Position numbers and translations under genes: made by a program. Shown in pieces: positions 35,189 through 47,676 of a DNA stretch of 64,000 bases. A model generated the notes under the pieces. It was not told where the DNA came from and did not search any database. It saw only the letters and a list, made by a program, of their open reading frames with translations. The stretch is from Persicaria tinctoria (lineage: Eukaryota; Streptophyta; Magnoliopsida; Caryophyllales; Polygonaceae): contig JBANSL010000004.1 of the NCBI GenBank assembly GCA_037127255.1, forward strand, positions 52,649,702 to 52,713,701, in the 5' to 3' direction. Numbering within the stretch: position 1 is the first letter of the stretch; each line of letters begins with the position of its first letter.

Positions 35189-36169
35189 CCAACATGTGTC
35201 GCGGACAAAAGGTGCCTGGTGGAGTCTTCCCAGACTTCCCCTTTCATGGAGTCTCGTCAACATTATGAGGAAGGGCATGTACCTGCCGCGAATAATCGGA
35301 TCTGGATCTGGTTGTCGCGCCACCGTATGCCTCCTCCAAGACTTGTGGCCTCTGACATATAGCTTCCTTTCAGACGCGGGTGCTCACACTTGATCTCTTG
35401 CGGATCGGAGCGATATAAAGTGTATTCGATTCTTTTGTGGTGGTCGCTAAACTCTTAATCATCCTTCGTTCGCTCTATTTTTATTTCTCTACCTTGCCAA
35501 AAGTCCTTTCTGTTTGAATTTCTCGTTTTATAGTGACTGAGAGTGCCCCCGTCCTTGACACTTGTCGTTTTTGGTGCGACACGTGTTCCCTTCGTGGGTT
35601 GAGGGCATGTTGGACACGTGCCCCCTTCCTTTTGTCCGCGGACGTGGTGTCTTGGGGGGGGGGGGGGGGACAATCTGTTATTCTAGACTAGGGTGGGCAC
35701 AGGACGTGACGTGACGGGATTGAGCCGGGAGGGGACTCGTTCCGCGAAATTTTTACGAGACGGGATCGGGACGAGATTGACACTTTTTTTTCAGGACGGA
35801 ATGGTGTCTGGACGGGACGGGACGGGCCTTGTCCCGCAAATAAAAATAATAAAATATTATATAAATTTGCAAAGTGAAAAATGCTTTCATAATTCATTAA
35901 TTTGTATAATATGTTGAATACGATATTCTTCTCAACTATATTATTCAATAATAATAATAATATTATTAATATTAATATTATAATACTATTATTAATTCAT
36001 ACAATGATTTTATAATTAATTATAATGTTCAACATATTTGGCTACATTATCTTACTAGATCGGGACGGAAAGAGATTGAGACAAGATTCACCAGATACTG
36101 TCTCATTATCAATTGATAGTTGGGAAGAATACCGTATTTAGCTATTTGCCTCTTGTAGCTCTAAATGGG

Positions 36170-36236
<67 letters not shown>

Positions 36237-36332
36237 CCAAGTTATAATTAAAAATAATAATAATAATATTATTATTATTACTTATTTTTATTATTATTAT
36301 TATAAAATAATTATACTTTACAAGAAAAAAAG
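35189..36332. other. Low-information flank: LTR-like debris, G run, microsatellite
   Basis: 35189-35690 and its apparent continuation at 33840-33944 are GC-rich and look like an older LTR split by the 33945-35188 element; I found no boundaries. A 16-base G run is at 35654-35669. 35690-35850 is full of GACGGGA words that could come from a hAT-like repeat. A (TAA)n tract occupies about 36171-36234. No gene is seen. Confidence 0.4.
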
Positions 36333-39300
36333 TGACGGAGGAAAAACATGTCGTTGATCCGTCAAAGAAAACTCAAACCTATAGCAAGTATAGAAATAAG
36401 CAAGAGGTCGATCCACAGGAAAAGTTATAATTCCAGTTTGATTTAAGTGTCAATCAAAGTAACCAATTTGGGGGGTTTTGTTTGTGAAAGTTCCGTCTTT
36501 TATCAAAGCGGAGTAAAGAAAGCAAAGTAAAGGAATTTGTTTTAGACAATTAGGAGAAGCAATTCTACCTACAATTTTCCACTTTATTAGATTGAAGCGA
36601 TCCTGTTGTGAGCTGAATCTGCCATGTTTTACAGTAACGTTTATATCGATTTCTGCATACATTTCATTCATTTGGGCTAAGATAGTATAGAATCTATGTA
36701 GCTTATGTTTATTTGCCAAATTTTGGAATCTACACCAGTTTTTGTTTAAATTTGCAGAATTCGAGACGTTTTACAGCAATTCTAAGGAAGGTCAGAAAAG
36801 CTCGGAAATCCACTACAGAAGTCCAATGTAAAAGAAGCAGCGGAACCAGTCGAATCAAGCTGAGAGCCCAGGTTACTCGATCTCGAGTGAACCTTACTCG
36901 ATCTCGACGAACATGTCCAAGCATAGGCCTTGTCGACTAAGAGCAGTGTCGAGAGCCAGACCAACCCAACTCCGGAAGCCAACTCGATCTCGAGTACAGC
37001 TTGTCGAGATCGACAAAGCCTAGACGCCACATCCGGAGTCGATGAAGTTGTGTCATGCCGACAAGCCGAGGACGAAGACGCCGAGCAGAACCCTAATCGA
37101 TCTCGAGGAGATCTAGTCGAGATCAAGGACAACCCAACGCCAGTCCGAGTCCATGCCGAGGAGGAGCCCTCGACATCACCAGCGAGCCATCCTCGACCAC
37201 ACCTCTACTCGATCTCGAGTTGTCCTAGTCGAGATCGAGGAGCCAAGGAGCCCAGATCTGAGCCTTGTCGAGCACCAGTCATCCGAGTAGCCAAACCACA
37301 CCAATCGACGACAATCCTACTCGATGTCGAGTAGCTTTGGTCGAGATCGAGTAGCCCAGTTTCTGGTTACGCGTCGACGTGAGCAGTCCGAGTCAAGTTG
37401 GAGTTACTTGGGCATGAGGGAAGTCGAGTTGGCCGAGATTCTATCCAATTTGATCAAGTCTATCTATGGAAGAAGAGTTCTACCTACATTGGAAGATATT
37501 TTACAACTTTAGATATAGTTTCCCTTTTAAAGATTTATTTCCCTTTGGTAATTTATTTATCTTTAAGCTTTTAGGTAGATATAGATAGAAGATTCTATCC
37601 TTGATTAGCAAGGAATAGAAGGCTATAAATAAAGCCCTAGGGGATGGTTTTTCATTCATTCAATTTCAGTCAGAGACAAGTAGTTCCACAGAGAAGTTTT
37701 AGGAAGTTCAAAGGTTTTAGGGTTTTGGCATTTTGCGAAAGTTTGATTGCCGGGATTGTAAAGGCTTTGAATTTAGTTTAATGCAAGTTTCTTTTTATAC
37801 ATCAATGTCTGCTATTGCGATGAGGAGCGAGTAGTCCACCCACTTCTGGGGCTGGGGTGAGCCCGATGGTGGCCATGTGAGGTAATGCGGTAAAGGTCAG
37901 ATCTTGTTATGCAATTCGTCTTCTATCCCTATGAGCATGATTCTTTTGCGAGAGTTGAAGGTGATCCTTGTTTGTATTATTGAAGCGAAAGTGATCTTAA
38001 TGCAACTTGGATTAATTATGTGAAAAGGGTTAGTAACAATTAGGGTTTATGCGAAAGCCTCTATATGCCTATTTGTTAGTAACGAAAGTTATTTTTATGG
38101 AAAGCATGATCTTTTATGTCTTTATGTGTTACTTTGCATGGTTATCGTTGTGGTGTTGATACCCTGGCTTTGGAAGTCTTTATTATATTAAGTTTATTTC
38201 TGTCGAATTTCTGAGTTCTGTGTTCGAATCTGCAAATTTAAAGTTTCTGAGTTTTAGTCGATACAGAGTAGAGCCTAGTCGATACAGAGGAGAGGCTTGT
38301 CGAGATCGAGTAGGGTCTTGTCTACGCCGAGTTGAGTTTCCGTTTCTGTTTTCGATTCTGCAACTTCTGTTTTTACTATTCCTTGTCGATCTCGAGTAGC
38401 ATCTTGTCGAGATCGAGTACTGTGTTGTCTGAGTCTAGTTTCTGTCGTCGTTTTTCAGTTTCTGTCTTTACTGTCCCTTGTCGATCTCGAGTTACTGCTT
38501 GTCGAGATCGAGTAAAGTTGCTGTCTTGCTTTTATTCCTTGTCTTCGTTTGTTATTTCTGTTATTTCTTTCTTTGTTCCTTTGTTTCTGTCTTCTGTTGC
38601 TTTTCTGTGAGATTTACAACTGCCTAGGATCCGCTGACACGCTTCCTCGTGGATTCGATCCTGACTTTCTCTTACTGCATTGGAGAAGTCTTGTAATTAT
38701 TTGCGTGGGCCTAAATCTGGTTTGATCTATTTTGTTATATTTCATACTTGATTTCCTCCTCACAACAGATCCTTGTAACTTCTTCTCGTCCTATTAAGTT
38801 TCCTATGAATGCCCTTGTCCTGACCTAATATAGTTACTAGTCCAATCAGTCCTAGAAACCCTTATCAATCGAACAGTCCCTAAAGAAGGATTTAACCCAA
38901 TTGATAGCTTTAAGTTCAGAGATTAGGCAAGGTATTTGCAGTCCCTAAAGAGGGATTTAACAACACATCCAACTTCCTACTTGTTCAATTAGTTTAATCA
39001 GCCCTAAAGGAATAAGTTTGCCACTTAGGTTAAGGTTCACAATCAGGAATCTACAAAACCTTAGCAATTGAATTGATTCTAACTACTTGCGCGGGCTAGA
39101 TAGAATAAAACAATAGACAATCAAGCACAAAGAAGTTGAAGCATTCAAATATAGGAAACAAGGAACGAGAATTAGAAACTCACAATCAATCCAAATAAAG
39201 CTTCAAATTGCAGGCAGAATAGATGAGTTTAGTTCCTCATGGAAAACATCGCTCAAATCTCTAAAGTGTCTGATGAACGTAATAATAGAATAGAAGTGAA

Positions 39301-39758
39301 GTAAAAATAACTAAATTTGGCCTTATAAAACATCCAAAGTCGGCCATGAAAGAAATCAATAGGTTCTAGGGTTTTTATTAATCAAAACGACGCGCACAGG
39401 CGTTGACGACCAATGTTGCGGGCGCAACATATGTGTTTCTTCCTTCTGCCCGCTGCAGCGGGCCCTGCTGCGGCCGCGGCATACTATTTTCCGATTCTTC
39501 TTGTCTTCCTTTGCGGGTATCTCCTCTTGTCTTGCATCTTTCTTCCTTACTTCCTTCTAATGTTTCTTGTGTTCCTCTTCGAGATATTGCATCTCCCAAA
39601 TGTGTTCCGATTCAATCCGCTAGATAAACACAAATTTGCGCATAATCTGAACTCTTCCAAAATATTCACAAGATGCAATTTAGCAATAAAGTATGAAAGA
39701 AATGCAACCTAACTAAGCTAAAAATGCCTATAATGCCTATCTAAGATATGCATTATCA
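36333..39758 (-). repeat. 3' LTR of the Athila-like element, interrupted
   Basis: It matches the right LTR (57866-59138, 1273 bp) closely, except for a 2164-bp solo LTR inserted at GATCC. The inner end is ..CATTATCA, followed by the polypurine tract. Confidence 0.9.
36604..38767 (+). mobile_element. Solo LTR of the TCGA-doublet family (in the Athila LTR)
   Basis: 2164 bp, starting TGTTGTGAGCTG and ending CTCCTCACAACA, between exact GATCC repeats (36599-36603, 38768-38772). TATAAATA at 37624-37631 is the likely TATA box. Arrays of TCGA-NN-TCGA units lie upstream (about 36878-37355) and downstream (about 38259-38520). It is the same family as 47677-54046 and 55083-57374, but its units have TC or GA in the centre. 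Confidence 0.9.
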
Positions 39759-39775
39759 AATTCCCCCACACTTAA
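39759..39775 (-). promoter_or_regulatory. Polypurine tract of the Athila-like element
   Basis: On the minus strand, TTAAGTGTGGGGGAATT directly abuts the 3' LTR start. This is the expected priming site for plus-strand DNA synthesis. Confidence 0.85.
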
Positions 39776-41095
39776 CCTTTGCTTGTTCTCAAGCAATGAT
39801 AGAATGAACATGAATCAATGTATCACACAGGAAATCACTTCAAGTTTCAACTTTATCAAAAAACACCATCATAGCAGGTGAAAACATAAACCAAGCAAAC
39901 AAACGTCATAACATGTATTATAGTGATCAAAAGCTTAGAAGTAGACATTATCCAACCTCACTAGAAGTATGTGTTTCACTCATGTATTTAGGCTTTAAGG
40001 TACAACTCTCAGCTCAAACCAATCATGCACTAAGTTCATAGACATTGACTACCATATCACCAATTCTCTACCGAAATGTCATTACTTGCGGGACACAATA
40101 AAGAAAATAAAATGCGACACTTTTTTTTTCTTTTTCTTTTGTTTTCTTTTCTCTTTTTTTTTTCCTTTTTCTTTTCCTTGTCTTGGTGCTTTCCTTATGC
40201 GAAGCGCAAACATGTGTTTCATGAATGGCCCCGGTCTATCAACACCTCAACCTACTAATATGAAGTCCACTTGAACATCTTTTGACGCAAGATGCAAACA
40301 TGGGTGTCATGAATGAACCTGGTTACTCAATGATCAAGCTTTCTTTCCTAGTGGATAGTTTTCAACACCTTTTTGCGCGAATCATACCCATGGGTCTCAT
40401 GCATAGATCCGGTTACTAAGTGCATCAACCATTGCCACCTTATTCACTAAATATTCACAAATTCAAACAAAAGACTCAAAATATAAACATAAACTCCGCA
40501 AGCAATCAAACATGTGCATCGGTCTTTAAAAATAGATACTGCAGTCAATGCCAAGAGGTAGCAACACAAGGAGAGTAATTCACACACTTGAGCAAAATAA
40601 TTCAAATAAGGCCAAAAATTCTCACATGGTCATGTTTTGAGGACTTCAATCATACTTTAGCTCAATCATACATACTCAATTATATTTGCTAGCTCATGTT
40701 CCACAAAAATCAAATAAAGACAAAATCAAAACAACCAGAACTCCATGGGATTTATATGATCATGCTTGAAATTTAAATAAGAGGACAAACTAAGCCAGAT
40801 GGGTATTTGCATAACACATATGTATGCAATGCATGCTCTATTTTTGGATTTTCGAATTTTTTTTTCCGAAAATGTAGAAAAATAAATAAATAAATAAATA
40901 ATAGACAAAAATTAAACTTAATAGAAATTAAATAAACTAACTATTACAGAACTTAAACATGTTGTGCAGAAATTTAAACATGGTCCTAGAAATGACAGAA
41001 TTGACATAATATACATATAATTCTCCTCCCCCACACTTAAAGTTTTCAATGTCCTCACTGAAACAGTACAGACAATCAAAATAAAACATAAAAAT
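39776..41095 (-). other. Non-coding 3' region of the Athila-like element
   Basis: It holds three diverged copies of a motif of about 88 bp around CATGAATGGCCCCGG (40205-40240, about 40288-40320, about 40372-40405), a long pyrimidine tract (40117-40180) and an (AATA)n run (40877-40904). No ORF of note is present. A similar motif occurs in the non-autonomous element at 51644-51670. Confidence 0.6.
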
Positions 41096-41109
41096 TCAGG
41101 GTGAAGGAG

Positions 41110-42368
41110 GTAGAACTAACCACTCACTGAGGCGGCGGCTGGTATGGTGGCGACAGGTACGACGGGGTATGAGGGTACTGCTGATGGAAGTAGTAAGCCT
41201 GCTCTCTCCGCAACTCCTCCAAGTGATAGTTTGTTTCACGCACATCGCGGCCGATGTCGTGGAGAGTGAACTCGAAGGAGTCCTAGCGCAAGGACATACG
41301 GTGAAACTCGGTGAGCATGTGGTCCCGCCAAGGGTCATCCTCGACAGAAAAAAAATGAGGCCCCGCAGAAAAGCCAACAACATGTTGTGCATCCCCCATA
41401 TGATAGTCTGCCGGCGCAGGGGCGTCCTCCTCAGCCTCGTTATCATCATCCTCATCATCATCATCATCCTCTACTTGGACCGGAACAGCTGCAATGTAAA
41501 GGGTGTTTTTGGAAGGGCCATAAGGTAAGGGCCTAGGCAGGCTCAGTCGGTGCTCTCCACGCTTTCCTGACTTCCAAATCCAGCTTGAGTCATCAGAGCC
41601 CTCCAGCACGAAAGTCCTCCGGAGCTGCTCTGTCGTATAGGTGTACCCACCAGTCATGGGTGCACCGCATTGTGCATGCTCCAGATAACGGTAGGCTATG
41701 AGGCTAATCATGCCTCCCAAGCCAAACCTCCCTGACTTCTTCCCTTGAATCTTCACGCAGCTCACCACAAAGATCTCAACCTAGTCCGGCGTACCACGGG
41801 ACTGGGGAGCAAAGCTCCATAACCAGGATAGATCTCCAACAGGCACTTTGTTCACGTCGCCTTGGCCGCTGAAAGACATGGCCAAGACTTTGTGAACTAG
41901 ACGAAGGCAAGGGTGGACGAAATTGTAGTTGTACTCTCCCTTGTGGCCGTCAAATGTGGTTTAGTCGCCGCGAACCAGACATCATGGCGTTGCTGCTCTG
42001 TCGCCATGAAATACCAATCTGGGGTGGGTGCCCGAGAGATCCCAAAAATCTGTCTCAGCTCGTCATGTGAGCAAATGTGAGGCTGATCCAACAAGTTGAA
42101 CCTAATCCTCGAGTTATCGACCTGCTGAAACGTGGCCAGAAACTCCCATGCCAGCTCAGGATACGTAGGGGCACTACAGTCTATAAATCCCCCCCAAACC
42201 GCCATGGCTAAGAATCCGCCTTGTAACATCTAACATGCCTAATGTCTGTAAGGTCGGGATATGGAAAAACTTCGTCTGTACGAATCGTTTTGGATCGAAG
42301 CTCTTAAATATCTTCCTCTGTTCGTCAGACACATTCCTCAATCGGCGCACCATTTTTTTTTTTATCAA
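41110..42368 (-). pseudogene. Athila ORF-1-like protein in the env position, broken
   Basis: The minus strand gives DPKRFVQTKFFHIPTLQTLG, then a GGLG block, then SAPTYPELAWEFLATFQ. RIRFNLLDQPHICSHDELRQ and YRYLEHAQCGAPMTGGYTYT follow, then a run of Asp and Glu. This resembles the Athila-specific ORF-1 family. A frameshift lies in the G run near 42190, and stops near 41897 and 41768 break it further. It is located between integrase and the 3' LTR. Its function is unknown even in intact relatives. Confidence 0.6.
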
Positions 42369-42925
42369 ATCTCAGCAGTAGATTAATACCCCAAATAGAT
42401 CTCAAATTCCACCTTAAGCTCAACAAACTCAAGCAATCCACCAAAACCAAATTACTCAAATATTTCTCAAATAAACCACAAAAACCAAATCCTTCAAACA
42501 ACTCTCAAATTCACAATAACTCAGGATCTCAATAAAACACTAAAAGCACAAATCCACAATAATCCAAGATCTCAAATTTCCCACTTCAATCCTCAACTCC
42601 ACACAATAATAATGAAAACAAACCACAAACCAACCTCCTGGCGGCGGGCGCAACGGAAGCGGCGGACGCAGCAGTGACTGTGACGCAGATCCAGATCCGG
42701 TGAGAGAGTGGTTGCGCGAGGTTGGATCTCCGACCTCCGGCGTTGCTGAAGGTGCGAGAAGCGCAGGGGAGGAAAGAGAGGAGGGAGAGGAAAGAGAGAG
42801 AGAGAGCTTGGGAGGGGCTATGGAGATTTTTCAAAGGTTGAAGAAGGTGCTCTGATGGTGGCGGCAGGAGGAGAAGGTAATTGAGGTAGGGTTAGGAATA
42901 GATAAAAGATCCCGTGGCATTATGT

Positions 42926-43099
42926 ATTTTATTTTTTTAATTTTTTTAATTTTTTTAATTTTTTAATTTTTTAATTTTTTAATTTTTTAATTTTTTAATT
43001 TTTTAATTTTTTAATTTTTTAATTTTTTAATTTTTTAATTTTTTAATTTTTCGATTTTTCGATTTTTCGATTTTTTTAATTTTTTAATTTTTTCATTTA
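42926..43099. repeat. (TTTTTTAA)n low-complexity tract
   Basis: About 170 bp of T runs separated by AA or CGA, in the non-coding part between integrase and the env-position ORF. Confidence 0.9.
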
Positions 43100-43413
43100 T
43101 CTATGAAAATCGTCACGGGCCTGATGTGCGGCGGGCGCAGCATATGCTGCGGCCGCCGCATCTATGCCGCGGATTGATGTGTGGCGGCCGCCGCATGGAT
43201 GCTGCGGCCGCCGCCAGTGAAGAGGCCTTTTATACTTCGTGTTTTTTTTTATTTAAAAAAACTACCTATGTCACTAATCCTAAAGTAATTAACTAATGAA
43301 AACTACCTAAGAAATAATAAAAATGAGAAAGAAAGAAGAACTTACCTCGGGTTGCCTCCCGAGAAGCGCCTCTCTTTCAAGTCGTTGGCTCGACGTGATG
43401 GCCCTTGAGTGGC

Positions 43414-44600
43414 CTAGTCGGTTGGTTCAGCAAGCACCAACTCCTCTTCTTCATTATGTGAGATGTTCTCAAGGTACGGCTTAACTCTATGACCATTGAC
43501 CTTAAAGAGCTCATTAGACTTAGGGTCATAAAGTTCAATTGTTCCATGAGGGAATATCCTTGAGGTGGTGTAGGGTCCTTCCCACCTTGATCTAAGCTTT
43601 CCTGGAAAGAGTTTCAAACGTGATTGGTATAGGAGAACCTTGTCTCCTACATTGAGTTCCTTCCGCAGGAGGATATGTTTGTCATGCCAAGCTCTTGTCT
43701 TCTCCTTGTAGATCATTGCATTATCATAGACATCCAAACACAATTCCTCCAGCTCTTGTAATTGAAGTTTCATGAATTCTCCCACTTCATTTATTGCCAT
43801 ATTGCAGTTCTTTACAGCCCAGTATGCCTTATGCTGAAGTTCCACAGGAAGATGACAAGCCTTCCCAAACACGATTCGATAAGGAGACATACCAATGGGA
43901 GTCTTATAGGCCGTCCGATAGGCCCAAAGAGCATCATTCAGCCTTAGACTCCAATATCCTTCCTATTAGGAGCCACTGTTTTCTCCAAAATGCTCTTAAT
44001 CTCCCTATTCGATACTTCTGCTTGACCATTGGTCTGAGGATGATAAGCAGTGGACACTCGATGCATGACATGATACCTCTTTAGCAAGGCAGTGATGGTC
44101 CTATTAGAGAAATGTGTCCCCCTGTCGCTGACTATAGCTTTAGGTACCCCAAATCTTGCGAAAATTGTGTCTTTTAAGAATTCTGCAACTACTTTGGAAT
44201 CATCAGTTCTGGTGGCCTTTGCCTCCACCCACTTGGAGACATAGTCCACCGTAGCAAAATATAGACATTCCCAAAAGAATTAGGAAAGGGACCCATATAT
44301 AAAATCAATACCCCAACCATAAAAAATTTCACAAAATATGATCTTAGTTTGTGGCATTTCATTTCGAGCTCATATGTTCCCAATCCTTTGGCATCTATCG
44401 CAAGATTTACAGAAAGCATTCGCATCCCTAAACAAGTGAGGCCAAAAGAAACCTGCTTCTAAAACTTTCCTAGCAATCTTTTGAGGACCAAAGTGGCTTC
44501 CACATTCATGAGCATGACAAAAAGTAAGGACAAATTGTACCTCATTGACTAGCAGACACCTCCTAATTACCTGATCAGCACAATGTTTCCAAAGGTAGGG
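43414..44600 (-). pseudogene. Athila-like integrase, broken
   Basis: The HHCC zinc finger (HECGSHFGPQKIARKVLEAG then FCKSCDRCQRIGN) lies at about 44395-44520. The catalytic core at 43944-44290 shows a GIDF start followed by a degraded DFMGPFP block. It continues with [30 protein letters not shown] (second Asp) and [17 protein letters not shown] (Glu). The C-terminal part at 43414-43890 reads [20 protein letters not shown] and [20 protein letters not shown]. Stops and frameshifts lie near 43945, 44280 and 44395. No chromodomain follows, as expected for Athila rather than chromoviruses. Confidence 0.88.
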
Positions 44601-44935
44601 GTCATCCCAAATGTAGAAGCGAGAGTCATGTCAAATCTTGTCCTTCTGAGCTTTTGTAAAGTTCGGTGAAAATTCTCCCGTGACCAAGAAATTCACCATA
44701 TTGGCAAACCAAGGTCGAGGAGTATGGACACCCATAAAAAATTCAGGAATATCAGAACTTATCTCATCAGATAGGAGGGAAAAAGGTGAAACGGGGGTCT
44801 GAACAAGTTGCGGCGGGCACAACAGGATTGTTTGGCCGCGGGCGCCGCAAGGTTGCTGCGGCCGCCACACTCTCTGTTTTTGTGGGTTCCTGCAACTGCG
44901 AAGAAAGGGTGTGAGTTACATAGAACAATGTATCG

Positions 44936-47676
44936 TCAGGGAAGTTGGTCCGCTACTAAGCTTTCTACACCTTTCTTATCTTTGATTTCAATGTCAAATT
45001 CACTTAAAAGTAAAATCCAACGAATCAATCTTGGTTTCGCTTCTTTCTTAGTCAATAAATAGCGAAGAGCAGCGTGATCAGTGAAGACAATTACCTTAGC
45101 TCCTAGGTGATAGGAGCGGAACTTCTCTAGTGCAAAGACCATAGCCAGGAGCTCTTTCTCAGTGGTTGAGTAGTTCCTTTGCACTCCATTCAGAGTCATG
45201 GAGGCATAGTAGATAATATGAGAGCTCCTTCCTTCTTTTTGTCCCAAAACAGCCCCACAGTATAGTCGCTAGCATCACACATAATTTCAAAAGGTTGAGA
45301 CCATATGGGTGCTTGAATTATAGGAGCGCTAGTCAGGCGACCTTTAAGCTCATCAAAGGATGCTCTACACTTGTCATCGAACTCAAAAGCTACTTCCTTT
45401 TTTCAGTAAATCACAAAGAGGTGCAGAAATCTTAGAAGAATCCTCAATAAACCTGCGATAGAACCCTGCATGGCCTACAAAAGAGCGAATTTCGCGCACA
45501 TTGGTGGGGTAAGGTAGAGACTGAATGACATCAATCTTAGCCTTGTCCACCTCAAGACCCCTGCTAGACACAATATAACCCAAAACAATGCCTTGCTCAA
45601 CCATAAAATGACACTTTTCAGAATAATTAAGAACTAAGTTTGTGTCTACACACCGCCTAAGCACAAGTGACAAATGATGCAAGCAAGTATCAAAATCATC
45701 TCCATGCATAGTGAAGTCATCCATAAATACTTCTATAAAGTGCTCTACATACTCAGAAAATATGCTTACCACACACCGTTGGAAAGTCCCAGGTGCGTTA
45801 CATAGCCCAAAAGGCATCCTACGATATGCAAAAGTGCCAAAGGGGCATGTAAATGTCGTTTTTTCTTGATCCTCCGGTGCTATTGGTACCTGAAAATACA
45901 TTGAGTAGCCATCTAAAAAGCAATAAAAGGAGCGGCCGGCAAGGCGCTCAAGCATTTGATCAATAAAGGGAAGGGGGAAGTGGTTCTTGCGAGTAACTGC
46001 ATTCAATTTACGATAATCAATACAGACTCTCCAACCAGTTTGTACCCTGCTAAGGACCAATTCACCATCCTGATTTTCAACAACAGTAATACCTCCCTTC
46101 TTAGGGACAACCTGAGTAGGACTCACCCATTTGCTATCAGATATGGGAAAGATCATACCTGCCTGAAGGAGCTTCAGCACCTCATTCTTTACTACTTCCA
46201 TCATTGGTGGGTTGAGTCTCCGCTGAGGTTGTCTAGATGGCTTGGCATCATCCTCCAATAGTATCCTATGCATGCAGAGGGTAGGATTGATGCCCTTAAT
46301 GTCTGTTATTGTCCATCCTAACGCCTCATTGTTCTCCTTTAGAACAGTCACCAATCGCTCCTCTTGTCCAAAGGTCAATTTGTTAGAAATAATGACAGGC
46401 AGAGTATCATTTTCACCAAGAAAAGCATATTTAAGGTGATTAGGAAGTTGTTTCAATTCAACATCAAGCACTTGGATAATAGATGGAAGAAGCTTTTCAG
46501 TAGGAATGGTCAGCTCGATGCGGTCTCCCCTTGGTGGCACATAGGTGGGAGATCGATGGTCCAAAGCTACTATAGCCTCCTGCAAATCAGATGACAATAC
46601 ATAATCTCTAGCAATTTCATCTATAGGAGCCTGTAAAGCAACTTCCATCTCATCAACACACTCCAAATCAAAGCAATCTCGTGCCATAGTATCAATAACA
46701 TCCACAAAACACAGAGAAGGATCATCAGAAGGGAATTTCATGGAATCATAAATATTATATTCAACTCTTTGACCATCAAATTCCATAGTAAGAGATCCTG
46801 AGTAGACATCTATCTTAGTCCTAGCAGTTTTCAGAAAAGGTCTGCCCAATAGAATAGGGCCTTCATTGTTACCAGGACCCATGTCAATCATAAAGAAATC
46901 AGCAGGGAATATCAAGTTGTCAATCATAACCAAGACATCTTCAACAATCCCTTTCGGGTAGATAGTAGATCGATCAGCAAGTTGAATTACTACCCGAGTA
47001 TCATTCAGAGGTCCCAACCCCAAAGCATGATAAACATTAGAAGGCAAAACATTAATAGATGCTCCTAAATCTAACATGGCTTTGTCAAATTTAGTATCAC
47101 CTATCACACATGGAATATCAAACATACCAGGATCACTACACTTTTCAGGCATACACTTTTGAAATACAACGGTGACATGTTCACTTACCTTCACATTTTG
47201 CTTACCTTTTAGCTTTTGGTTCCGCTTGATAGTGAAAAGTTCTTTCAAAAATTTAGCATATCTAGGAATGCTTTTGATCAAATTAAGCAAAGAAATGTTT
47301 ACCTCACACTTACTGAATGTCTCAAAGATTTCCTTGTCGTTCTCATACCTTCTTGTATCCTTCAAGGCTTCCGGGAAGGGCGGAATTGGCTTTTGAGTCT
47401 CAATGGGCAAAGAGGAAGAAGGAGGAGAAGGAGAAGAAAGAGGAAGAGGGGAGGAAGAGGAAAGAGAGGAGAAAGGTGGAATATGTGTACCTATAGGTGA
47501 AGGTTCGGCGGGCGTATTGGCGGCGGGCGCCGAATTATGCTGCGGGCGCATCATTTTTGATTGGCCGTGGGCGCCGTAAGGGTGCTGCGGGCGCCGCACC
47601 GTAACCTGTCCGTCTTCTCCTTCTATCACATCTATCTCTTCGTCCATTATTTCCTCGTCGTCCTTTTGAGATGTGA
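44936..47676 (-). pseudogene. Athila-like protease, reverse transcriptase and RNase H
   Basis: A long frame (45383-47676) carries the protease (FDKAMLDLGASINVLP; catalytic DLGA), then RT. RT motifs include GWRVCIDYRKLNAVTRKNHF, FPLPFIDQMLERLAGRSFYC and MPFGLCNAPGTFQRC, with a catalytic FMDDF box. A frameshift in the T run near 45398 moves the RNase H ([27 protein letters not shown]) to another frame, ending near 44936. The segment before the protease (47505-47600) includes GC-rich palindromic modules read as RRPQHPYGAHGQ. At 47676 the frame is cut by the nested element and resumes at 54047. Confidence 0.92.

Noticed and set aside
35654..35669. A 16-base G run as a quadruplex control element
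   Set aside because: A single run beside LTR debris, with no gene next to it; it may be a sequencing or slippage feature.
41169..41528. A 119-residue plus-strand frame
   Set aside because: It is antisense to the Athila ORF-1-like pseudogene.
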